In this document: one piece after another, positions 8,922 to 15,838 of the stretch
Layout: each line of letters starts with the position of its first letter
How positions within the stretch are numbered: position 1 is the first letter of the stretch
Assembly: GCA_045631845.1 (NCBI GenBank)
Contig: JAZQVM010000047.1
Location: forward strand, 1 to 22,593
Reading direction: 5' to 3'
Length of the DNA stretch: 22,593 nucleotides
Source of the DNA: CAKSHC01 sp045631845
GTDB taxonomy: Bacteria; Bacillota; Clostridia; Oscillospirales; UMGS1783
Program-made: the position numbers and the translations under genes
The notes under the pieces: generated by a model
Seen by the model: only the letters and a program-made list of their open reading frames with translations
The model's database searches: none
What the model was told of the DNA's origin: nothing

Positions 8922-9743
8922 TTATCGTTTCGATTGAATTATATCAACAATTTCTTCTACTTTTTGCTCAATTAACTCTTTATTTTTCGCATAATCTTTT
9001 TCGTTTAATTGAGGGATTGTTTGCTCAAATGCCCGAATTTCTTTCATTCTTTCTGCAAAGATGAGTTCTAAATCCTTTTCGAGCTCAACATTGCAGAAGC
9101 TTCTGGATAAAATAGAGCGCGTAGACCCCAAACGATAATGCTCTATCATAATTTTTTCAGCAGGAAGCAAACCACCACCAACGCGAGCAATTCCACCAAA
9201 ACCAAACGGAATACCTTTTGCCTTAAATTTATTACAAAGCATTTCCACGGTCCCGTTAGTCAATAACTCGAACATAAAAGTAAGATTGTAGCTTAAATGC
9301 AAATCATTTAAACCAATATGTATTTCATCAAAGCCACCTTGCTCCAAAACCTCATCAACACAGGTAACGGCTTCCTTAGTTTCTAATAAAAGAGTTGTCT
9401 TTGCGCGGCCGGCAACAGCATTTAAAAATGACTGCACATCTTCTACGCTTTTCCACATGGGAAGCATAATGACGTCCGCGCCCGCCGCAATTACCTGCTC
9501 AATCTCTTCGGCAGAATGTTCGTTCCAAGGATTTACACGAACCAACAATTCAGACTGATCCACTACTTTAGAAAGACGGCGCACATCATCTACCGTATGT
9601 TGGGATTTGATACAATCCCGACCTTTCTGGCGCTCCTCTTTTCCTTCCTTTTCCAGATCAACCCAAATACGCTCTACACCATTCTCTTGAGCAGTTTTTG
9701 CGACCATTTCATTATTCGTAATATACATAAGTTTCAACGACAT
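8922..9743 (-). CDS. HpcH/HpaI aldolase / citrate lyase-family protein
   Basis: 273 residues matching a TIM-barrel aldolase of the HpcH/HpaI and citrate-lyase beta superfamily. Motifs in order: ERIWVDLE (24-31), RVNPW (69-73) for pyruvate-type binding, AGADVIMLPMW (87-97), the metal-ligand glutamate in LLETKEA (119-125), and D147 in GLNDLHLS as second metal ligand. The AAGGGAA ribosome site lies 7-8 nt before the ATG. Members join or split pyruvate or an acyl donor and an aldehyde to give hydroxy-oxo acids. Inside a polysaccharide operon, with an IlvE-type aminotransferase two genes downstream, it may supply an oxo acid for an unusual amino acid or acid sugar substituent. The substrate is unknown. 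Confidence 0.85.
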   Translation of the reverse strand: MSLKLMYITNNEMVAKTAQENGVERIWVDLEKEGKEERQKGRDCIKSQHTVDDVRRLSKVVDQSELLVRVNPWNEHSAEEIEQVIAAGADVIMLPMWKSVEDVQSFLNAVAGRAKTTLLLETKEAVTCVDEVLEQGGFDEIHIGLNDLHLSYNLTFMFELLTNGTVEMLCNKFKAKGIPFGFGGIARVGGGLLPAEKIMIEHYRLGSTRSILSRSFCNVELEKDLELIFAERMKEIRAFEQTIPQLNEKDYAKNKELIEQKVEEIVDIIQSKR

Positions 9744-9808
9744 TGTATCTATTCCCTTATTATTTTTTTAGCCTAAATAGTGATATCTACCGAGAAATTA
9801 TGCTTGGT

Positions 9809-10987
9809 TCAATCTCTTAAATTAAATTGCAATCCGACATACTCTAACTCTGAGGTAAATTCATTTAATTCCGCTTCATTAATACGTTGTACCCGCTCAA
9901 TTCGGTTTCGAACTCGCTCTGACTCACCAAAAACTGCAGAAACCCATCGAACAATCCACATTATCGGCAACAACCCTGCACACCTTTGCAATATCGAATA
10001 CCGTTTTTTCATTTCACCCAAAGGCATAAAAAAAGCAGAAAACAATTCCACTAAGCGCCCTTTTTTCGCACTTCCGTGCTTCTCACTGATTCTTGCTGCA
10101 ACAGCAGTCTTATGCTTTTTTAAGGTACCATATGATCCGCTTTCAAATGTTCTCAGGGTTAAGAACTCTGTTATCTCAGTCGGAGCAGAATTTTCGAACC
10201 AATATTGCAATGTGGCGAGAATATTGTCAAAGAAACGCTCAATTTTCAATACTCTCAATTCGCTTCGAATGTATTTCATATTTAAATCGGGATATCGGGT
10301 GAGCATCACCCAAATATCGATAAAATGCCGGAGCCCTATACCGCCTTCACGATAATGCTTTGCCAAATGCACAATCTCAAATAGGAACATATCTTCCGTA
10401 GCCATTTCATAACCATAGGGCTGACTCATCTGACACTTTGCACGACTCCATGCATTTCTGAAATACTCATAATAATCGCTATCGTACGATGGCACTAGTC
10501 GAGTATGAATCTCTAGATAAATAAAAGGGGGGTTTTGGTAAACGGTAACATGGTCTGAATCTTTTGTTTTTTCACAGCCCAGTTGTTCCAAAATATCACG
10601 TACTAAACCCAGTTGTTCCTCCCGAATTAAAATATCCATATCACTCATAACTCTCATTTCAGTTTTGGGATATAGATGTTTTAATAACAACCCTTTTAAC
10701 GGAAGCCAATCAACCTTTGCCGCCAAAAACCGCTTACAAATAGCAGAAAACATATTAAATTGATTCTGCTCTACTAAGACAGCTCGCATGGTACCTTGGG
10801 CAAACGACTGTACTTGGGGGCAATGCAAATTTGAATTTTGTATCCCGTAATATATTAGCGGTATAATCTGGTGACGTTTGCTTATTCGAAGAATCTGCTC
10901 CCAGTCCACTGTTTCCGATATTTCTGCTTTTTCATTCGTTAATGCACTTTTGATTAAGGAAAGAACGTCCATATATGTTTTATTCAT
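9809..10987 (-). CDS. Nucleotidyltransferase-fold family protein (PF14907-like), function unknown
   Basis: 392 residues from the ATG at 10985-10987, chosen because a GAGGGGAGA ribosome site precedes it; a frame extension to 11056 lacks one. The diagnostic stretch is PLKG (96-99) followed by LYPKTEMRVMSDMDILI, with the DMD acid pair at 116-118, as in the uncharacterised nucleotidyltransferase family PF14907. The middle contains EIHTRLVP and an HLAKHYREGGIGLRHFIDIW segment, also usual in this family. A hydrophobic patch near the C-terminus (VRWVSAVFG region) is present. The family occurs in polysaccharide and peptide-modification loci, but its reaction is not established. It is the first gene of the AT-rich cassette, after a 281-nt gap. 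Confidence 0.8.
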   Translation of the reverse strand: MNKTYMDVLSLIKSALTNEKAEISETVDWEQILRISKRHQIIPLIYYGIQNSNLHCPQVQSFAQGTMRAVLVEQNQFNMFSAICKRFLAAKVDWLPLKGLLLKHLYPKTEMRVMSDMDILIREEQLGLVRDILEQLGCEKTKDSDHVTVYQNPPFIYLEIHTRLVPSYDSDYYEYFRNAWSRAKCQMSQPYGYEMATEDMFLFEIVHLAKHYREGGIGLRHFIDIWVMLTRYPDLNMKYIRSELRVLKIERFFDNILATLQYWFENSAPTEITEFLTLRTFESGSYGTLKKHKTAVAARISEKHGSAKKGRLVELFSAFFMPLGEMKKRYSILQRCAGLLPIMWIVRWVSAVFGESERVRNRIERVQRINEAELNEFTSELEYVGLQFNLRD

Positions 10988-11185
10988 AACTATTCTCCCC
11001 TCAATAAATAATAGGACATTGGACCAATAAATAGCTCCTATGTACTGCAATAACACAAGGAAACGGTTTACTGAAAATTTTTACGTGGCAATAATCTTAA
11101 TCATATATTTTTATGCATGATATCTATGGTATAAGGAACCTGTTTTTATATATCCAAATCACAAAATACTAATAATCATTATTAT

Positions 11186-11216
11186 GGGTGCCGCACTTAG
11201 AAACGCTACGGCACCC
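11186..11216 (-). terminator. Stem-loop after the LCP gene, possible (weak or partial) terminator
   Basis: A perfect 8-bp GC-rich stem, GGGTGCCG paired with CGGCACCC, encloses a 15-nt loop. On the minus strand it lies about 50 nt after the LCP stop codon. It is followed by ATAATAATG and not by a clean U-run, so termination is likely incomplete if it occurs. This position fits a point of reduced transcription between the conserved cps genes and the variable cassette. Confidence 0.5.
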
Positions 11217-11240
11217 TTATATACTTGCCTTTACATTGCG

Positions 11241-11268
11241 CATGGACTGTGTCCAAAGACACGCCATG
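11241..11268 (-). other. Hairpin abutting the LCP stop codon
   Basis: CATGG and GTGTC (11241-11253) pair with GACAC and CCATG (11258-11268) around a CAAA loop, with a small asymmetric internal loop. The hairpin begins directly after the LCP stop. There is no U-tract, so mRNA 3'-end protection or pausing is as likely as termination. Confidence 0.4.
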
Positions 11269-12270
11269 TCAATCGTCCTTTGGTTTACCTAATGCCTCAA
11301 TGACTTGCTGTTTGAGAGATTGTTCATCCGGATAAAACTCCATGAAATCCGCGCCAATCTCCGATTTTCCTTCGATGGTTCGGATTCCGTCCCAACGATA
11401 AAGGGCCATTTTATCCATTAGCTTTTCGAGCTGGTTGACCGAACGGTCAGTCACCATATACTCGGCCAATTTGGCGACCGAGTTGACCGAGAAGGCCTCG
11501 TCCCGTTCCATATAGCGGCGGGTCTGCTCAATCAGCGCCTCGATATACTGGCGTTGGCGTTCCATTCGGCCTAAGTTGGTACCGTCGCCCACGCCTTGGC
11601 GGGAACGGACATAGGTCAACGCCTGTTCGCCTTTGAGGGTGACCTTTTCCCCTTGAACCAAGGTATCGTCGATGCCCGAAAAATCATCCAGCACCGTAAC
11701 CTCTACCCCGCCGATCATATCGTTGAACTGAGCCACGGCATCCATGGTCAACGAGATATAATGGTCAACCTTAACGCCGTACAGCAGTTCGGAAACGGCG
11801 TCGGCCGTATTGTTACAACTGACCTCTTCCCCGTTGCCGTAGGCATGGGCCAGGGCGAGTTGCATGGTTCTGGTATCCACCTTCTGACCGGCCACGCCCA
11901 GTACATGGACGGGGGTCATGGTATCGCGGTTGAGATGGATAGCAGACCAACTTTCATTGGCATCATCCAACACCAGCAGCACCAAAAAATCAGCCTGCTG
12001 ATCGTTGGTATACCCATCGGTGTCTTGCGGGGCATCAAAACTGTCCAAGCCCATAATCAAAATGGTACGCAGTTCATCACGCAAGACATAGTCTTTTCCG
12101 TTATAATCAATTACCGTTTGATGACTGTATCCGCCATCTTCGGGGAATAGGCCTTGTTGCCGCTCCCATATGTTCATGCCCAACAGCACGGCAGACACAA
12201 CAAACACAGCGGCCAATAAAAAAGCCAGGTAGCGCAAAGGGTTCTTGCCGGAATCTTTTGCACCTCTCAT
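11269..12270 (-). CDS. LytR-CpsA-Psr (LCP) family cell-wall polymer ligase
   Basis: 333 residues with a short cytoplasmic N-terminus, one membrane segment (about 13-33) and an extracellular LCP domain. Diagnostic motifs are TILIMGLDSFD (69-79), the catalytic-site HLNRDTM (112-118), TYVRSRQ (219-225) and NLGRMERQRQYI (232-243), which hold the arginines that bind the polyprenyl diphosphate. LCP enzymes transfer polymers from undecaprenyl diphosphate to peptidoglycan or other wall acceptors. Encoded with CpsB, CpsC and CpsD, it most likely anchors the polysaccharide made by the downstream cassette. The ATG follows AAGGGG, and the gene starts 18 nt after the wall-anchored protein gene. Confident in family; the exact polymer is inferred. 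Confidence 0.93.
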   Translation of the reverse strand: MRGAKDSGKNPLRYLAFLLAAVFVVSAVLLGMNIWERQQGLFPEDGGYSHQTVIDYNGKDYVLRDELRTILIMGLDSFDAPQDTDGYTNDQQADFLVLLVLDDANESWSAIHLNRDTMTPVHVLGVAGQKVDTRTMQLALAHAYGNGEEVSCNNTADAVSELLYGVKVDHYISLTMDAVAQFNDMIGGVEVTVLDDFSGIDDTLVQGEKVTLKGEQALTYVRSRQGVGDGTNLGRMERQRQYIEALIEQTRRYMERDEAFSVNSVAKLAEYMVTDRSVNQLEKLMDKMALYRWDGIRTIEGKSEIGADFMEFYPDEQSLKQQVIEALGKPKDD

Positions 12271-12288
12271 TGGGATCTACCCCTTAAC

Positions 12289-12957
12289 TTAGTTGGATTT
12301 TTTCTTCATCAAAACGACAACCACACCCAAAGCCACAGCCGAAACGGCCATCAGAGAAATGTAGAGGGTGAGGTTGGCATTGTCACCGGTCGAAGCGTTG
12401 TTCTCCTGCGTAGCATCGACAACGATAGCGAAGGGAGAAAGCTCGTCAATCGAGAATTTAATGGTTTCGGCATCGACAACCTGAGCGCTTTTGACAACGA
12501 CCCAGCCGGCATCGGTCTTATGCAGCAGAGCGACGAAGTTCTTCAGATCAGCGGTCAGGTGAATGGTAACGGTGCCGTGATCGGCGTGCGAAACGCACTC
12601 TTCCTCGCTGATATCGAACAGCTGGCTAACGGCCAGATTCTTGGGCTCGATCTTCTTTTCGGTAGCAACCTTGGTCAGGTCGGACACCATCTTGGTCAGA
12701 TCGGCATTGGCCTTAACCTCTTCATAAGCCTTTTCGATTTCCTGCTTAGCTTCGGCAGACAGATCGGTACGCTCCTCATAGGGAGTGATTTCCAGATCGT
12801 AATCACAGTGATCTTCCATTTTCACTTCGGTTTCGAATTTTTCGACAGTGGGTGCTTTGTCGAGCACAGGGCTCTTAACAAAGCCGGTGGCCATGACCGA
12901 TACGCTCAGGGCCACGACCAGGATCAGGGACAAGATGCATGCAAGTACTTTTTTCAT
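12289..12957 (-). CDS. Secreted, probably sortase-anchored protein of unknown function
   Basis: 222 residues from the ATG at 12955-12957, preceded by GAAAGGA; the frame also has an upstream TTG that would only add seven residues. MKKVLACILSLILVVALSVSV is a signal peptide ending near ATG-containing VMATG. The body is acidic and charged, with a helical, Lys/Glu-rich middle and a beta-like stretch ending in SIDELSPFAIV. That ending resembles segments seen next to the anchor of many clostridial surface proteins. The C-terminus has NASTGD (187-192), about 20 hydrophobic residues and KKKSN, a sortase-signal layout with TGD in place of LPXTG. It sits between the phosphatase and LCP genes. I do not recognise a catalytic domain. 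Confidence 0.8.
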   Translation of the reverse strand: MKKVLACILSLILVVALSVSVMATGFVKSPVLDKAPTVEKFETEVKMEDHCDYDLEITPYEERTDLSAEAKQEIEKAYEEVKANADLTKMVSDLTKVATEKKIEPKNLAVSQLFDISEEECVSHADHGTVTIHLTADLKNFVALLHKTDAGWVVVKSAQVVDAETIKFSIDELSPFAIVVDATQENNASTGDNANLTLYISLMAVSAVALGVVVVLMKKKSN

Positions 12958-12993
12958 GGTGGTAGGTTCCTTTCTCAATAAAAAATAAATTTC

Positions 12994-13022
12994 ATTATAT
13001 TATACAAACCAACTTTCGCCAA
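12994..13022 (-). promoter_or_regulatory. Candidate internal SigA-type promoter for the anchored protein and LCP genes
   Basis: On the minus strand TTGGCG (13017-13022) is followed after 17 nt by TATAAT (12994-12999); a second overlapping TATAAT lies at 12999-13004. It overlaps the 3' end of cpsB and lies about 37 nt upstream of the anchored protein's start codon. The -10 is perfect, the -35 matches four of six bases. AT-rich chance matches are possible. Confidence 0.45.
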
Positions 13023-13689
13023 AAGCGATCCATTGATCTGCAAAATCCCCGCCCATCTTCTTGCGGATGACAGCCTGCGCCTCATCCAATCGGGAGGCCC
13101 GATCGGTCAGGTTATGGCTATCCGATCCGAGAAAATGGATCGAGTGATTTTTCAAAAGTTTACAAGCCTTTCGCCGAGTACGGCAATCGGCAAAGCAGGG
13201 AGCATTGACCTGCATGAGAATACCCGCATCAAGCAGGCGAAGCCAGGTGCGCTTGGGCTGATCTTTCCAATATCGCTCGATATGCGCCAAGACCAATTGG
13301 CCGCCGCAGCTGTTGGCCAGTTCGACCACTTCCCGCAGGGTAAATTCGGTCCAGCGCCCCAAGGGCATTTCCAATAAAAGCAAAGGACTGTCCTGCATAC
13401 GCAGGCGATGCAGACCTTTCAGACGGCGGATGCCGGCATAGTACCGCACCTCGGCGCCCAGTTTCACGGGCGGAAGATCGTCGCTCAGGCACGCATGCAG
13501 TTGGGTATAGGCAGCCTCGCGGCGGAGCAAAAACTCCTCAACCGACTCTTGCGAAGCGTGAAAGTGAGGGGTGGCTACTACCATATCGACCCGTTGCTTT
13601 TTCAGCAACGCCAAGACGGCCAGACTTTCCTCAACCGTTTGACACCCGTCATCCATGGCGGGCAGGACATGGCAGTGAAGATCAATCAT
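13000..13689 (-). CDS. cpsB: CpsB/CapC-type PHP-family protein-tyrosine phosphatase
   Basis: 229 residues from the ATG at 13687-13689, which overlaps the 3' end of cpsD by 8 nt; a longer frame only repeats cpsD sequence in another frame. The PHP metal-site motifs are in order: IDLHCH (2-7), DDG (13-15), ATPHFH (39-44), LVLAHIERY and LGSDSHN. In Gram-positive bacteria CpsB/Wzh is a manganese-dependent phosphatase that removes phosphate from the tyrosine tail of the partner kinase CpsD, thereby controlling polymer output. The direct overlap with cpsD and the Tyr-rich tail of that kinase fit this job. The ribosome site is weak (AAGAAG), implying translational coupling. Confidence 0.93.
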   Translation of the reverse strand: MIDLHCHVLPAMDDGCQTVEESLAVLALLKKQRVDMVVATPHFHASQESVEEFLLRREAAYTQLHACLSDDLPPVKLGAEVRYYAGIRRLKGLHRLRMQDSPLLLLEMPLGRWTEFTLREVVELANSCGGQLVLAHIERYWKDQPKRTWLRLLDAGILMQVNAPCFADCRTRRKACKLLKNHSIHFLGSDSHNLTDRASRLDEAQAVIRKKMGGDFADQWIAFGESWFV

Positions 13690-14449
13690 TTTTCTTCTTG
13701 CGGCGGCCGTAGCCATAGCTGTAGCCGTATTCATAATCGTAATCGTGGTAATCGCCATAGGCGTCACGGCCGGTCTTAGCGTTGTTCATGACGCAACCGA
13801 GTACCTTGACGTTGGTCAAACTCAGTTGACGATAGCACTGCTCCAGTTCCCGTTTCTCGGTCTGGTCTTCCTTGACCACCACGATCATGCCGGTGATAAA
13901 CTTCGAAATAGCCAAAGCATCGGATACGAGGTTGACGGGCGGCAGGTCCACGATAATATAATCAAACTTCTCGGACAGAGCGCGCAACAAATTTTCCATA
14001 CGGCGGGAGCCCAACAGTTCCGAAGGATTGGGGGGCAGTTCACCCGCGGGGATCACATACCAGTTGCTTAAGATGGGAGAGCGGAAAATGCTCAGATCCA
14101 TCGCTTCCTGTTCCATTAACAGATTGGTAAGACCGGGAGCGGCCGGCAGTTCCATTTTCTTGGCGATACTGGGCACACGCAGGTCCCCGTCGATCAACAG
14201 TACGCGTTTGCCGCTTTCAGCCAATACATAGGATAGGTTGATAGCGGTGGTACTTTTACCCTCGCCGCGGTTGGAACTGGTCATACCGATAATGGGGCAC
14301 TGGATCTCGGCCGGTATGGTAAAGGAAAGATTGGTACGCAACAATTTATACTGTTCTTTTGCGGTAAATTCCAGATGCTCATGCAAGGTACGGCGAACCT
14401 CAGCGGCGAAACCGGCCTTCTTGCGTTTATTCTTTGTAGCCATATTCAT
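13682..14449 (-). CDS. cpsD: CpsD/CapB-type BY-kinase (tyrosine-protein kinase)
   Basis: 255 residues. The cytoplasmic BY-kinase fold shows Walker A SNRGEGKST (59-67), Walker A' LLIDGDLR (84-91) and Walker B YIIVDLPP (164-171), plus the EQYKLLRTNL helix near 32-41 that contacts the next subunit in the ring. The C-terminal tail has eight tyrosines in about 20 residues (near 230-247), alternating with Gly, Asp or Glu, and ends in RRKKKND. This is the autophosphorylation cluster. The kinase needs the CpsC cytoplasmic end for activation and is reset by CpsB, both encoded adjacently. The start ATG follows AAGGCGGG by a few bases and lies 12 nt after cpsC. A confident assignment. Confidence 0.95.
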   Translation of the reverse strand: MNMATKNKRKKAGFAAEVRRTLHEHLEFTAKEQYKLLRTNLSFTIPAEIQCPIIGMTSSNRGEGKSTTAINLSYVLAESGKRVLLIDGDLRVPSIAKKMELPAAPGLTNLLMEQEAMDLSIFRSPILSNWYVIPAGELPPNPSELLGSRRMENLLRALSEKFDYIIVDLPPVNLVSDALAISKFITGMIVVVKEDQTEKRELEQCYRQLSLTNVKVLGCVMNNAKTGRDAYGDYHDYDYEYGYSYGYGRRKKKND

Positions 14450-14461
14450 TCACCCGCCTTA

Positions 14462-15208
14462 TCAACCTTTAGATTTATACTTATATCCGTAATGACTCTC
14501 ATGAGTGCCCATGGCCGGGATCTTAGCCAAGATGGGATACGGATAGGTATTGATCAGATATTCTTCATCATGGATCCGATCGTCCAGAATGGCGATCAGC
14601 GCCAGAACCATGACCGAGGCAAGCAACCCTAACAGGAAGCCGATGGCGGTATAATTGGTAATACTGGGCGATACTTTTCTTAGACTGACGACCGCCGAGT
14701 CAACCACTTCCATGCTGCTGCCCTCGATGATTTCGGAAATACGGCGGGGCAATACCTCGGCGATGGCGTTGGCAATCTTTTCGGCTTCATACGGATCGGG
14801 AGCCGTGACCTTGACTCGCATGATCTCGGTTTCATCCACGGCACCCGCCTCAATCATAGAAGCAATGGCACCGGCCGAGTAATCGACGCCGGCTTTATCC
14901 GCGACGGCTTCCAGAGTGGTTCGGTTGTTGAGCAGAACCGTATAGGTTTTCACCAGATTCTGCGCCGCCATGATCTGCGAGGAGGAGATGCTGAAGCTGG
15001 CACCGCCGACCGACACGCCGTTATTGACATAGAGCATGACCGACGAGGAGTACATCGGCGCTACGACAAAGGAGGCATAACTAAAGCCGATGACAGCGCC
15101 CATCAGAGCCACCAAGATGATAGCCCACAAGCGGCGAAGCAAAAGCTTTACGATATGCATCAAGTCCACGGTATACACGTCTTTTGTTTTGTTTGCTGAA
15201 CTTTCCAT
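14462..15208 (-). CDS. cpsC: CpsC/Wzz-type chain-length determinant and kinase adaptor
   Basis: 248 residues from the ATG at 15206-15208, preceded by AGGGAG; an extension to 15265 lacks a ribosome site. Two membrane segments (about 27-47 and 186-208) flank an extracellular loop, as in the Wzz superfamily, with the VDLMHIVKLLLRRLW lead-in typical of Gram-positive CpsC. The short cytoplasmic tail after the second segment (about 40 residues) would activate CpsD, and it ends in a Tyr-rich HYGYKYKSKG. It sets polymer length and recruits the kinase to the membrane. It is the first gene of the minus-strand locus, downstream of a good promoter. Confidence 0.94.
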   Translation of the reverse strand: MESSANKTKDVYTVDLMHIVKLLLRRLWAIILVALMGAVIGFSYASFVVAPMYSSSVMLYVNNGVSVGGASFSISSSQIMAAQNLVKTYTVLLNNRTTLEAVADKAGVDYSAGAIASMIEAGAVDETEIMRVKVTAPDPYEAEKIANAIAEVLPRRISEIIEGSSMEVVDSAVVSLRKVSPSITNYTAIGFLLGLLASVMVLALIAILDDRIHDEEYLINTYPYPILAKIPAMGTHESHYGYKYKSKG

Positions 15209-15276
15209 GTATGGAATCTCCCTTAATTTCGGGTAAATTTTTTGATTTGTATGGAATATGCCCATACTACAGATAC

Positions 15277-15305
15277 ATTATAGCACTTACTTTGGGCAAA
15301 ATCAA
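15277..15305 (-). promoter_or_regulatory. SigA-type promoter (extended -10) for the polysaccharide locus
   Basis: On the minus strand TTGATT (15300-15305) is followed after exactly 17 nt by TATAAT (15277-15282), with TG one base before the -10, giving an extended -10. The predicted start of transcription is near 15270, about 60 nt before the cpsC start codon. No attenuator was seen in the leader. Confidence 0.8.
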
Positions 15306-15377
15306 CACAAAAAATTTGGATTGTTATGGAAATTCGTTCTTTGGCCTGCCCTTGATGGGATAATTTATAGTAAATGA

Positions 15378-15406
15378 TTGACAATAGATGAAGAAAAATC
15401 TATAAT
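15378..15406 (+). promoter_or_regulatory. Perfect-consensus SigA promoter of the ATP synthase operon
   Basis: TTGACA (15378-15383), 17-nt spacer, TATAAT (15401-15406). Transcription would begin near 15413, leaving a leader of about 24 nt before atpI. This is as strong as a core promoter can look and fits a highly expressed housekeeping operon. Confidence 0.9.
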
Positions 15407-15436
15407 TAAAGTAATATTTTATTTGGAGTTTTCATT

Positions 15437-15838
15437 ATGAAAAAGGTCGATCCGGTCATACTTAAGGAAACCAAATATTTGGCGGTTTGGGTCGGGGTGC
15501 TCAGTTTGCTGATGCAGGCCGTTTTTCTGATTTTGCGCCGCTGGGACTATACGGTGCTGCTTGGCAACCTGCTGGGCGGTGCGGCGGCGCTGGGCAATTT
15601 CTTTTTGATGGGGCTGGCGGTACAAAAGGCGCTGGGTAAGGATGAGAAGGGCGCCAAAAGCGCCATGAAGGTATCGCAGGCCTACCGCACCTTGCTGGTG
15701 CTGGTGCTGGTGATTGTGGGCATCGTTCTGCCTTGGTTCCACACCGTAACGGTCATTCTCCCCATCTTCTTCCCCCGTATCGGGATTGCTTTTCGGCCGT
15801 TGTTTGATAAGCGTGGAGGTGATCGAACTGAAAAATAA
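15437..15838 (+). CDS. atpI: ATP synthase subunit I (AtpI-like)
   Basis: 133 residues with about four hydrophobic segments (near 15-33, 40-62, 83-103, 103-120), the usual shape of the small AtpI membrane protein at the head of bacterial atp operons. AtpI helps c-ring assembly or Mg2+/ion handling and is not part of the finished enzyme; its sequence is poorly conserved, so the call rests on length, topology and position before atpB. The ATG follows TTTGGAG. The end of the gene contains the ribosome site of atpB and overlaps the likely atpB start. Confidence 0.8.
   Translation: MKKVDPVILKETKYLAVWVGVLSLLMQAVFLILRRWDYTVLLGNLLGGAAALGNFFLMGLAVQKALGKDEKGAKSAMKVSQAYRTLLVLVLVIVGIVLPWFHTVTVILPIFFPRIGIAFRPLFDKRGGDRTEK
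15815..15824 (+). promoter_or_regulatory. Ribosome binding site that decides the atpB start
   Basis: GGAGGTGATC is a ten-base match to the anti-Shine-Dalgarno end of 16S rRNA. In the atpB frame, the codon at the right spacing (8 nt after GGAGG) is CTG at 15828-15830. The GTGs at 15813 and 15819 overlap the site itself and TTG at 15786 lies before it. Confidence 0.75.

Larger units (their letters stand above)
10988..11268. other. 281-nt intergenic region between the LCP gene and the polysaccharide cassette
   Basis: This is the largest gap in the minus-strand locus and is very AT-rich except for two hairpins next to the LCP gene. It holds a 13-base palindrome (AATAATCATTATT, 11171-11183) and only weak promoter-like elements on the minus strand, for example TTGGAT-18-TATACC in the 11115-11150 area. 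No small gene with a credible ribosome site was seen. It could be a partial terminator plus a cassette promoter, or a site for an antitermination factor. Confidence 0.5.

Noticed and set aside
12520..12981. Plus-strand open frame of 153 codons opposite the anchored-protein gene
   Set aside because: The opposite strand encodes a protein with a signal peptide, anchor and ribosome site; this frame has none of these.
13690..13767. N-terminal extension of cpsB
   Set aside because: It is a Thr/Ala-rich out-of-frame reading of the Tyr-rich cpsD tail; the PHP fold begins at MIDLHCH.
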